From Pseudomonadales bacterium (lineage in GTDB: Bacteria; Pseudomonadota; Gammaproteobacteria; Pseudomonadales; Azotimanducaceae), in the NCBI GenBank assembly GCA_029244465.1, contig JAQWQN010000199.1:1-19584 (forward strand): DNA of 19,584 nt. The letters run 5' to 3'. Below the pieces are notes generated by a model, which was not told the origin of the DNA, searched no databases, and worked only from the letters and a program-made list of their open reading frames with translations. Shown one piece after another: positions 1 through 7,353 of this stretch. Made by a program: the position numbers and the translations under genes. The stretch's first letter is position 1. Every line of letters begins with the position of its first letter.

Positions 1-10
1 CATTGCGAGC

Positions 11-2038
11 TCAGGTTACGTCCATACCAGGCGTCGCACCATCATCCGGACTCAGTAAAAAGATGTCCTCTCCCCCGGGACCTGCTGCCAGCACCATGCC
101 CTCGGAGACACCAAAACGCATTTTTCGTGGTGCGAGATTGGCGACGACGACAGTGAGCTTGCCGATCAAAGCCTGCGGCTCGTAGGCTGCCCGTATGCCA
201 GAGAAGATGTTGCGCTGATGATCGCCGAGATCTACGGTGAGACGCAATAGTTTGTCGGCCCCTTCGACCAATTCGGCATCCACGATCTTGGCCACCTTCA
301 AGGCCACCTTGGAAAAATCATCTATGTTGATGAACTCGCCTTGCCCCGATCCCGTCTGATCGGTCTGTTTGGCATCTTGTTCTGGCGTGGTGCTCGCCTG
401 GTCGCCGTGCGGAGATACAAGTTTGTTGACAACCTTGCCTTCCATGCGCTGCATGATTGCTTTGAACTTCGTGATCTTGTGGCCGAACAACGGTGAGTGC
501 AGATCAGCCCACGTTAAGGGTGAAACGTTCAGGAAGGCCTCAGACTTTTCTGCAACTTCTGGAAGTATGGGCTTTAAGTAGATCACCAGGGCTCGGTACA
601 TGTTGATCGCCTGGCTACAAACCAAGTGCAGGTGATTTCGACTAGACTGATCCTTCACTAAATTCCAAGGTTCGTGGGTGGCGATGTACTGGTTGGCGAG
701 ATCGGCTAGTCGGGTGATTTCGCGTACAGCTTTGCTGGTGTCGTCAATTTCATAAAGATCGGCAATCGTATCTGAGGACGCGATGATTTCCTGCCAGAGT
801 GATTCATCGTGTGTTTCGTTGGCTAATTTACCGTCGAATTGTTTCACGATGAAACCGGCGCATCGGCTGGCGATGTTGATGACTTTACCAACCAAATCGG
901 AATTTACTCGTTGCACGAAGTCTGCGAGGTTGATGTCAATATCGTCGGAACTGCCATTGAGCTTAGCGGCATAGTAGTAGCGCAGATATTCTGGATTAAG
1001 GTGGTTCAGATAGTCGGAGGCCATGATGAATGTACCTCGAGACTTGGACATCTTGGTCCCGTTGATGGTGACGAATCCGTGCGTGTGGATTCGGGTTGGG
1101 GTGCGAAAATCTGCGCCGCGCAAGACAGCCGGCCAAAAGAGTGCGTGAAAATTGATGATGTCTTTGCCGATGAAGTGGTGGACTTCGTGGTCACTGGTAG
1201 ATGTCCAGAATTCGTCAAAAGAGACATTGTCGGTTCGGTCACAGTAGTTCTGAAAAGACGCCATATAGCCGATTGGTGCGTCCATCCAGACGTAAAAATA
1301 TTTATCTTGGGACCCGGGGATGACGAATCCGAAATAGGGCGCATCGCGCGAGATATCCCAGGCGCGCAAGCCGTCGTCGAGCCATTCAGATAGTTTATTG
1401 GTCACTTCTGCCTGTACTGCATCTGAGCGAGTCCATTCTCGCAAAAATTCAGTGTATTGCGGCAGGTCAAAAAAGTAGTGTTCAGATGATCGCAGTTCTG
1501 GAACCGCACCGGTGTAGGCCGAGCGCGGATTTTTCAGCTCTGTCGCATTGTAGGTGGCCGAGCACTTTTCACAATTGTCACCGTACTGATCTGGTTCATC
1601 ACATCGTGGGCATTCCCCAACGACAAAACGATCGGCAAGAAAAAGTTCTTTCTCTGGATCGTAGAGCTGTTCCACTTCCTCTGTGAAAATGAGCTCCCGA
1701 GCTTTCAGACGTTCATAAATAAGTTCGGAGAAATGTCGATTCTCCTCCGAATGCGTTGTGTGATAGTTGTCATACACGATTCCAAAGCCGCTAAAGTCGG
1801 TGAGATGATCGACCCGCATTTGGTCAATGAGTGCCTCGGGAGAAAGGCCTTCCTCCTCGGCTCGGATCATTGTGGCCGTGCCGTGGGTGTCATCGGCGCA
1901 GACATAGTAAACGTCGTTGCCCCGCATGCGCTGGAAACGAACCCAGATGTCTGTCTGGATATGCTCAAGCATGTGGCCGAGGTGTATCGGTCCATTTGCG
2001 TTAGGCAAGGCGCTCGTTACCAAAATCTTACGTGACAT
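11..2038 (-). CDS. metG: Methionyl-tRNA synthetase, complete
   Basis: Charges tRNA-Met with methionine in the cytoplasm, using ATP. The 675-residue product matches the length of the E. coli-type enzyme (677). The class I signature HLGH is at residues 19-22 and KMSKS at 329-333. A zinc knuckle with four cysteines (143, 146, 156, 159) sits in the connective peptide. The C-terminal 110 or so residues, after a Gln/Thr/Asp-rich linker, form the tRNA-binding (EMAPII-like) domain that dimerises the long MetG form, and the protein ends with the expected LLSPD...PG pattern. The ATG at 2036-2038 fits the family N-terminus. It diverges from apbC, an arrangement also found in Pseudomonas and E. coli. The TGA stop is only 11 bases from the window edge. 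Identification is close to certain. Confidence 0.98.
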   Translation of the reverse strand: MSRKILVTSALPNANGPIHLGHMLEHIQTDIWVRFQRMRGNDVYYVCADDTHGTATMIRAEEEGLSPEALIDQMRVDHLTDFSGFGIVYDNYHTTHSEENRHFSELIYERLKARELIFTEEVEQLYDPEKELFLADRFVVGECPRCDEPDQYGDNCEKCSATYNATELKNPRSAYTGAVPELRSSEHYFFDLPQYTEFLREWTRSDAVQAEVTNKLSEWLDDGLRAWDISRDAPYFGFVIPGSQDKYFYVWMDAPIGYMASFQNYCDRTDNVSFDEFWTSTSDHEVHHFIGKDIINFHALFWPAVLRGADFRTPTRIHTHGFVTINGTKMSKSRGTFIMASDYLNHLNPEYLRYYYAAKLNGSSDDIDINLADFVQRVNSDLVGKVINIASRCAGFIVKQFDGKLANETHDESLWQEIIASSDTIADLYEIDDTSKAVREITRLADLANQYIATHEPWNLVKDQSSRNHLHLVCSQAINMYRALVIYLKPILPEVAEKSEAFLNVSPLTWADLHSPLFGHKITKFKAIMQRMEGKVVNKLVSPHGDQASTTPEQDAKQTDQTGSGQGEFINIDDFSKVALKVAKIVDAELVEGADKLLRLTVDLGDHQRNIFSGIRAAYEPQALIGKLTVVVANLAPRKMRFGVSEGMVLAAGPGGEDIFLLSPDDGATPGMDVT

Positions 2039-2187
2039 GTGGTCTACCTAATCTGCCTGGGTGTCTAAAAAGGGGCGCTAGTATACGTATTCCGGCTGCA
2101 CGGTTCAGGTCCTTAAACGCAATCCGTATACTGTGGCTCTTTTTGCGTGCCGAGTTCGATTGGCTGGAATCATTTTGGAGAGTTTGT
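2039..2187. promoter_or_regulatory. Divergent metG/apbC promoter region
   Basis: This 149-base gap must hold start signals for both genes. The hexamer TATACT occurs on the minus strand at 2080-2085 (42 bases from the metG ATG) and on the plus strand at 2127-2132 (56 bases from the apbC GTG). Each points outward and is a good -10 match. No convincing -35 box lies 16-18 bases upstream of either (the best is TTCAGG at 2104-2109 for apbC), so the assignment is tentative. Confidence 0.35.
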
Positions 2188-2190
2188 GTG
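2177..2190 (+). promoter_or_regulatory. Ribosome binding site fixing the apbC GTG start
   Basis: GGAG at 2177-2180 lies 7 bases before GTG 2188-2190. This is what rejects the longer upstream frame that would run into metG. Confidence 0.6.
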
Positions 2191-3201
2191 AAAGTTGATG
2201 ACTTTATTGATCCTTACCTAAATCAACGCTGGGGTGACCTGGGCGCGCGGATTTTGACGTCCGGTAACCAAATTGCAGTGACGCTTGGCTACCCGGCGCA
2301 AGGAAAGAAAGAAGCGCTGCGTGCCGAGCTGGCTGAATTCCTAAACGTGCCCGAAGTAGATTTAGAGTTACGTTTTTCGGCACAGACTGGGCGTGGTTTC
2401 AACCACGTGAAGCAAGTCGTTGCCGTTGCGTCTGGCAAGGGCGGTGTCGGCAAGTCCACAACCGCGGTGAATCTCGCGCTTGCCCTGGATGCGGAAGGCG
2501 CCAAAGTCGGTCTCTTAGATGCCGATATCTATGGTCCGAGCCAAGGCATGATGCTCGGAGTCGACCCGAACAGGCGTCCAGACGTGAAAGATGGCAAGGT
2601 TTTTGAGCCGATTCGGGCCCATGGCATCAAGGCGATGTCCATGAGCTTCATGGTCACCGAAAAGACACCGATGGTGTGGCGAGGTCCTATGGCCTCCGGC
2701 GCGTTACAGCAGATCCTGACACAAACCGACTGGGGAGATTTGGATTACTTAATTGTTGATATGCCACCAGGGACAGGAGATATCCAACTTACCTTGAGTC
2801 AGAAAGTACCCGTGGCGGGTGCCGTCATCGTCACGACACCACAAGATATCGCCTTGCTGGATGCCGCCAAAGGGATCGAGATGTTTGCCAAGGTGGACAT
2901 CCCTGTGCTGGGTATTCTAGAAAATATGAGTGTTTATACCTGTTCCAATTGCGGGCACACGCACCATCTGTTCGGTGCTGGCGGTGGTGCTCGGGTGGCT
3001 AGTGAATTAGGTGTACCCTTATTGGGTGAGCTACCTCTGGCGATGCAAATTCGTGAACAGGCCGATGGTGGTACGCCGACGGTCAAATCAGATCCAGATT
3101 CCAGCATTGCAGGACTCTATCGCGATGCGGCTAGACATCTGGCCGCCCGTCTTTGGCAGGGCGAACAATCGACACCAACCATTCGTATGGTTGATGATTG
3201 A
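2188..3201 (+). CDS. apbC: Mrp/ApbC-family Fe-S cluster carrier ATPase
   Basis: P-loop ATPase of the Mrp/NBP35 family that carries and delivers iron-sulfur clusters to apoproteins in the cytosol. The deviant Walker A motif GKGGVGKST is at residues 83-91, followed by DADIYGPS near 111 and DMPPGTGD near 191. The cluster-binding CxxC (Cys252, Cys255) lies in the family-typical HTHHLFG context. A short N-terminal DUF59/MIP18-like segment of about 70 residues precedes the ATPase. The open frame extends upstream to 2032, but that stretch is unlike the family and overlaps metG. I chose GTG at 2188 because GGAG lies at 2177-2180 with 7-base spacing and the next residues (VKVDDFIDPYLNQ) fit. This gives 337 residues. 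It is followed by dcd with a 63-base gap, as in Pseudomonas. Confidence 0.95.
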   Translation: MKVDDFIDPYLNQRWGDLGARILTSGNQIAVTLGYPAQGKKEALRAELAEFLNVPEVDLELRFSAQTGRGFNHVKQVVAVASGKGGVGKSTTAVNLALALDAEGAKVGLLDADIYGPSQGMMLGVDPNRRPDVKDGKVFEPIRAHGIKAMSMSFMVTEKTPMVWRGPMASGALQQILTQTDWGDLDYLIVDMPPGTGDIQLTLSQKVPVAGAVIVTTPQDIALLDAAKGIEMFAKVDIPVLGILENMSVYTCSNCGHTHHLFGAGGGARVASELGVPLLGELPLAMQIREQADGGTPTVKSDPDSSIAGLYRDAARHLAARLWQGEQSTPTIRMVDD

Positions 3202-3264
3202 GGCAAGAGCCGGCGCTGCATTTGTTGATCGTGTAACCGTTCAAGAACAAGGACTAACCTATCC

Positions 3265-3828
3265 ATGACCATTAAATCTGATCGATGGATTGTCGAACAG
3301 GCCGAGAAAGGCATGATTGAACCGTTTGAGCGTGGCCAAGTGCGAAGTCATGGTGGTCAAAAAGTGATTTCGTATGGTACTTCCAGCTACGGGTATGACG
3401 TACGGTGTGCATCTCAGTTCAAGGTCTTTACCAACATTCACTCAGCGACTGTGGACCCGAAAGCCTTTGACGAACGAAGTTTCGTCGACGTTGAAGGGGA
3501 CGTCTGTATTATCCCACCAAATTCTTTTGCCTTGGCAAGCACGGTCGAATACTTCCGCATCCCCGAGGATGTGTTAACTGTCTGCCTGGGTAAGTCTACG
3601 TATGCTCGATGCGGCATCATCGTTAACGTGACGCCCTTGGAACCGGAATGGGAGGGTCACGTAACGCTAGAGTTTTCGAATACGACGACACTACCGGCAA
3701 AGATCTATGCCAATGAAGGTGTGGCGCAAATGTTGTTCTTCCAGTCAGATGAGCGCTGCGAGGTGACTTACAAGGATCGTGGCGGCAAGTACCAAGGCCA
3801 ACGAGGTGTCACTCTGCCGAAAACGTAG
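3265..3828 (+). CDS. dcd: dCTP deaminase
   Basis: Deaminates dCTP to dUTP, feeding dUMP and thymidylate synthesis. The 187-residue product matches the Pseudomonas-length enzyme. Active-site residues are visible: Ser111 and Arg115 in KSTYARCG, and Glu136 in the stretch TPLEPEWEGHVTLEF, corresponding to the catalytic Glu138 of E. coli Dcd. The C-terminal GGKYQGQRGVTLP segment is the family lid that closes over the nucleotide. The ATG at 3265 is preceded by AAGGA at 3249-3253, a somewhat long spacing. The gene probably shares a transcript with apbC. Its stop lies only 27 bases from the end of convergent purM, with no clear terminator between them. Confidence 0.97.
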   Translation: MTIKSDRWIVEQAEKGMIEPFERGQVRSHGGQKVISYGTSSYGYDVRCASQFKVFTNIHSATVDPKAFDERSFVDVEGDVCIIPPNSFALASTVEYFRIPEDVLTVCLGKSTYARCGIIVNVTPLEPEWEGHVTLEFSNTTTLPAKIYANEGVAQMLFFQSDERCEVTYKDRGGKYQGQRGVTLPKT

Positions 3829-3855
3829 ACGCCTGGGTGGTTCGTAAGGGCGGAG

Positions 3856-4938
3856 CTACGACACTAAAATTTGGCCCGCGCTAGGCTTAGTTGTGGCATC
3901 GACGACTTGTCCGATAATCATGGGCTTTTCTCCAGCGTGCACCAACGCCTCCAAGACCGCCTCGGTGTGCGTTGGGTCGGCCATCATCAAGAAGCCGACG
4001 CCACAATTAAAGGTGGTGAGCATCTCGCGATGTTCGATGTTGCCTGCTTGTTGTATGAAGCTGAAAACGCCTGGCCAGGTCCAACTGTCCGTATCGATCA
4101 ACGCTGCTAACGAGTCGTCTGAGAAGATGCGCGGAATGTTCTCGTAAAACCCGCCACCGGTGATATGCACCATGCCGTGAATCGCGCCAGGCTGATCGCG
4201 GAGCGTTTGCAAGACCGATCGTACGTAGATTCTCGTTGGCGCCAGCAGAGCGTCCAACAGACCCTCATCGGCTTGTCTGGCTTGATTTTCCAAGACCTTT
4301 CGGACCAGCGAATAGCCATTACTATGTGGGCCGCTACTGGGTAAGCCGATGATGGTGTCGCCTTTGCGGATTTGGCTGCCATCGATGATGTTCGGCTTAT
4401 TGACGACGCCTACGGCGAAACCGGCTAAATCGTATTCGTCGCCATCGTAGAAACCAGGCATTTCGGCGGTCTCGCCCCCGGCCAATGAGCATCCAGCGAG
4501 TTCGCAGCCGAGAGCAATCCCCTTGATGACACGGGCTGCCGTGTCGACATCCAGACGTCCGGTTGCGTAGTAGTCTAAGAACAGAAAAGGCTCTGCGCCC
4601 GTCACCAAGACGTCGTTAACACACATGGCAACTAGGTCTTGGCCCACGCCGTCGTGTCGGTCGTGATCAATCGCGAGTTTGAGTTTGGTCCCGACGCCGT
4701 CGGTACCGCTCACGAGAACAGGTTGCTCGTAGCCCGCTGGGATTTCTGTCATGGCAGCGAAACCGCCTAAGTTCGAGAGCATCTCGGGACGGTGGGTTGC
4801 TTTGCAGGCGGCGCCGATGCGTTCGACAAGTGCAGCGCCTGCATCGATATCGACGCCCGCATCCTTATATGTCAGGTTCTGGGAGATAACTGAGTTCCTA
4901 TTTGGTGATGAGTAAATTGTAGCAGAGTTGCCACTCAT
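3856..4938 (-). CDS. purM: Phosphoribosylformylglycinamidine cyclo-ligase (AIR synthetase)
   Basis: Makes aminoimidazole ribotide from FGAM with ATP, the fifth step of purine synthesis. Conserved blocks are all present: YKDAGVDIDAG near residue 24, the substrate loop VLVSGTDGVGTKLKLAID, the metal/nucleotide loops AMCVNDV, GAEPFLFLDYYATG and GGETAEMPG, SSGPHSNGYSLVRK, and the C-terminal GNIEHREMLTTFNCGVG. The open frame runs up to 5241, inside the divergent gene, but family homology begins only at about 4870. The first sensible start is ATG 4936-4938, giving 360 residues with about 15 more at the N-terminus than E. coli PurM (345). No strong ribosome binding site is seen, so the start is less sure than the identity. 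The usual partner purN is not adjacent. Confidence 0.96.
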   Translation of the reverse strand: MSGNSATIYSSPNRNSVISQNLTYKDAGVDIDAGAALVERIGAACKATHRPEMLSNLGGFAAMTEIPAGYEQPVLVSGTDGVGTKLKLAIDHDRHDGVGQDLVAMCVNDVLVTGAEPFLFLDYYATGRLDVDTAARVIKGIALGCELAGCSLAGGETAEMPGFYDGDEYDLAGFAVGVVNKPNIIDGSQIRKGDTIIGLPSSGPHSNGYSLVRKVLENQARQADEGLLDALLAPTRIYVRSVLQTLRDQPGAIHGMVHITGGGFYENIPRIFSDDSLAALIDTDSWTWPGVFSFIQQAGNIEHREMLTTFNCGVGFLMMADPTHTEAVLEALVHAGEKPMIIGQVVDATTKPSAGQILVS

Positions 4939-4981
4939 CACTGTGGAGTTTTGATTAGAATGGGGCCATCTTTGGAGGGAA

Positions 4982-6052
4982 ATGTTGGTTAGAGGGTTAG
5001 TGAAGGATTCGGTGAGTATGACGCTGGTGAGACTGGTTTTCTGGCTGATATTGATTTTGCCGGGGCAAGGAACCGCTGATTCTGTTCCGAACTGGTTGTA
5101 TTCCGTTGAACAGACCGCAGATAACCAGTCCACGTCAGAGCGACAACGTGTTGCGCGCGAGGGTCTCCTTACTGTGCTATCGCGGCTAACCGGATTGGAA
5201 TCTGTCCCTCGCAGTCCGCCAGTGCTCGCCGCTTTGGCCAATGTTTCTCGCTACTACAGCGAGTATAAGTTCTTCGATAGCGACGGCGATGCAATGCTAC
5301 GCATCACGTTCCAGAAGTCCGCGGTCATGCATCTTATTCGCACAAGCGCGTTACCCGTTTGGTGGAGCTCGCGTCCAACAGTGCTCATTTGGATCGCGCT
5401 TGAAGAGAACGGTCGCCGACAGATTTTGTCTGCGGACAGTGATCACCCGCTGCGGCGTGAAATCGAAAAGCATGCCAAACGGCGAGGGTTGGAAGTGAGA
5501 CTGCCGCTTATGGATCAGGACGACAAAAATTCGATTACAGCTGGGGCGGTTTGGGGTGATGTTGCCAGTAGTGTGCAATCTGCCAGTTCTCGCTACGACT
5601 CTGATCTGACCATGACGTGTCGTTTGAAAGCTGAGCTGTCGTTGGCCGGTCGAGCGCTGGCGGGGGATTGTCGCTATTGGTTCGCCGAACGTCCAATCGT
5701 TGATGTATTTGCGACACCGCGATTTAGCGATGTGGCGAGAGCAAGTGTTGATGGTATTACAGGCTTGCTCGTTGCCAGGTACAGTGTCCTTGCGCGCGAG
5801 TTGCGTCGGTGGGAAGTCCGTATCGCTGGCGCCAGCGACGTTTCGCGGTACGCTGCCTTGCTGCGGTATGTCGAAAATCTAGATTTTGTTGACCGGGTGA
5901 GTGTGAGCCAACTTCAGCCAGATCATCTAACGCTTCTGTTCGATACCCGAGCAAATGCGGATCAGTTTCTAATGCTGCTGACGAGTGATGATGTGTTCGT
6001 CGTCGATGAACTAGATCAGCAGCCCGGTGTCCGACTGGTTTGGCGCGGCTAG
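4982..6052 (+). CDS. DUF2066 family exported protein, function unknown
   Basis: A 356-residue protein that I recognise as the DUF2066 gene usually found between purM and hda in gammaproteobacteria; its biochemical role is not known. A hydrophobic segment (VRLVFWLILILPGQG, about residues 16-30) ends in an AxA-like site near GTA-DS, so it is probably exported by Sec. The rest has no membrane span and is rich in Arg and Asp, with a family-typical early block around SERQRVAREGLLTVLSRLTG. Start choice: ATG 4982 has GGAGG only 3 bases away. TTG 4985, or ATG 5018 (with AAGGA about 10 bases upstream, leaving a shorter signal peptide), are real alternatives. The gap to purM is only 43 bases, so the two divergent promoters must overlap coding DNA. 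The stop overlaps the next gene's start. Confidence 0.85.
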   Translation: MLVRGLVKDSVSMTLVRLVFWLILILPGQGTADSVPNWLYSVEQTADNQSTSERQRVAREGLLTVLSRLTGLESVPRSPPVLAALANVSRYYSEYKFFDSDGDAMLRITFQKSAVMHLIRTSALPVWWSSRPTVLIWIALEENGRRQILSADSDHPLRREIEKHAKRRGLEVRLPLMDQDDKNSITAGAVWGDVASSVQSASSRYDSDLTMTCRLKAELSLAGRALAGDCRYWFAERPIVDVFATPRFSDVARASVDGITGLLVARYSVLARELRRWEVRIAGASDVSRYAALLRYVENLDFVDRVSVSQLQPDHLTLLFDTRANADQFLMLLTSDDVFVVDELDQQPGVRLVWRG

Positions 6053-6660
6053 TGTTGGCGCAAATTCCCAATGTGATCACGATTTCGCGCATCATTTTGG
6101 TTGTCCCGATTGGGTACTTGCTGTGGGATGACCGGCATATGGACGCGTTTACGTTGATGTTAATCGCCGGTGTTTCAGATGCGTTTGATGGGTTTCTTGC
6201 GCGGCGTTTCAATTGGCAGAGTCGCTTAGGGGCAACCCTTGACCCGTTAGCTGACAAATTGTTGGTGGCGTGTGTATTTGTGGTTTTTACGCTCCAAGGA
6301 CATATTCCAGTATGGATCGCGATCATCGTCTTGATTCGTGATTTTACAATCGTGGTTGGTGCTGGTGTCTACAAAGTGCTATACGAAGAGGTCGAAATAT
6401 CACCAACTTTATTAAGTAAGGCGAATACGGCGATGCAGATCATCGTGCTGTGTTTGATATTGCTTGGTCTTCTTCAAGTCGGCGTACTGAGTGATTTGAG
6501 TACGGCTCTTGTCGACCCATATTGCTTCTACATTCTTGCACTTCTGGGTTTAGGATCAGGAATTGACTATGTCTTTGTGTGGGGGTCCAAAGCCTATCGT
6601 GAGGACAAAAAGCGCAAACTCTATAAGCATGGGCCGGCGAGTATGAGAAGGCAGCGCTAG
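6052..6660 (+). CDS. CDP-alcohol phosphatidyltransferase (PgsA/Cls-like membrane enzyme)
   Basis: Inner-membrane enzyme of the class that joins a CDP-activated lipid to an alcohol in phospholipid synthesis. The full active-site pattern DG(x2)AR(x8)G(x3)D(x3)D is present, starting in SDAFDGFLAR and ending in LDPLADKL, with the preceding D that completes the metal-binding set. Around it are four to six hydrophobic helices, and a basic tail (RKLYKHGPASMRRQR) closes the protein. The frame opens at TTG 6040, but GTG 6052 overlaps the upstream stop as TAGTG and gives the N-terminus typical of PgsA (xIPNxITxxR), so I chose it (202 residues). No clear Shine-Dalgarno sequence is seen, which suits translational coupling. 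The substrate alcohol (glycerol phosphate or another) cannot be told from sequence, and a separate true pgsA may exist elsewhere, so I give no symbol. Confidence 0.88.
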   Translation: MLAQIPNVITISRIILVVPIGYLLWDDRHMDAFTLMLIAGVSDAFDGFLARRFNWQSRLGATLDPLADKLLVACVFVVFTLQGHIPVWIAIIVLIRDFTIVVGAGVYKVLYEEVEISPTLLSKANTAMQIIVLCLILLGLLQVGVLSDLSTALVDPYCFYILALLGLGSGIDYVFVWGSKAYREDKKRKLYKHGPASMRRQR

Positions 6661-7353
6661 ATGGCATTTGATGAAACAGGACAACTCACGCTCGCGATCG
6701 ATCGAGCGCATGAGCAAACGCTGTCGACCTTCGTCCAAGGTCCGAATGAAGAAATTGTGTCGATAATGACGCAACCTCGGCCAGGTTTTAGAGGGATCTG
6801 GTTGTGTGGCAACCAAGGCAGTGGCAAGACGCATCTGCTCAGGGCAATGACGCTCCTTGGTAAAGGCATAGAACAGCGGCAGTTTGTCGATACTAAATCG
6901 CCCCGAGTGTTAGCAGATCTTGAAAGTGCGAGTCGCCGAGGTGAAGTAATTGCGGTGGACGATGCGTCTGAAATCGCGCACCAATCGGGGTGCGAGGAAG
7001 CGTTGATGGCGACCTATGAGCGACTCAATGCATCGAATGGTTTACTCATCGTTGGCGACAGGCTTGCCGCAACAGCGACCGACTTTTCGATCGCAGACCT
7101 GAACTCACGTGTGCGCAGCTTGATGCACTACCAAATGATGCCACTTCTTGATGAAGAAAAATCGGAAATACTTCGCGCTAGAGCGCTTCATCGAGGGTAC
7201 GAATTGAACGACTCGGTCCTGAGTTACTGGCTTGCGCGTGGTCCTCGTGATCTCCGGCTGCTGTTGACTGATCTAGACCGTCTCGATCGCGCCTCACTTG
7301 CCCATCAACGCCATGTCACTATCCCTTTGTTGAAAGAAGTCCTCGGTTACTAA
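6661..7353 (+). CDS. hda: DnaA regulatory inactivator Hda
   Basis: AAA+ protein that binds the DNA polymerase sliding clamp and stimulates hydrolysis of DnaA-bound ATP, preventing re-initiation of replication. The N-terminal clamp-binding motif is QLTLAI at residues 8-13. Walker A GNQGSGKTH is at 50-58, a Walker B VIAVDD at 96-101, and the arginine finger sits in DLNSRV (Arg150), matching Arg153 of E. coli Hda. There is no DNA-binding domain IV, which separates it from DnaA (230 residues against about 450). The ATG follows the upstream TAG directly and the TAA overlaps the next ATG by one base, so it sits inside a translationally coupled operon. Confidence is high. Confidence 0.95.
   Translation: MAFDETGQLTLAIDRAHEQTLSTFVQGPNEEIVSIMTQPRPGFRGIWLCGNQGSGKTHLLRAMTLLGKGIEQRQFVDTKSPRVLADLESASRRGEVIAVDDASEIAHQSGCEEALMATYERLNASNGLLIVGDRLAATATDFSIADLNSRVRSLMHYQMMPLLDEEKSEILRARALHRGYELNDSVLSYWLARGPRDLRLLLTDLDRLDRASLAHQRHVTIPLLKEVLGY

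Noticed and set aside
839..1393. 184-codon open frame on the plus strand inside metG
   Set aside because: Lies antisense to well-conserved MetG sequence, has no recognisable domain and no ribosome binding site.
2032..2187. 52-residue N-terminal extension of ApbC
   Set aside because: Overlaps the metG start, spans the divergent promoter region and is replaced by a GTG with a good ribosome binding site at 2188.
4939..5241. 101-codon N-terminal extension of purM
   Set aside because: It runs antisense through the DUF2066 gene start and resembles no PurM; PurM homology starts only after 4938.
5757..6326. 189-codon minus-strand frame across the DUF2066 / CDP-alcohol junction
   Set aside because: Antisense to two conserved genes, low-complexity composition typical of shadow translation, no family resemblance.
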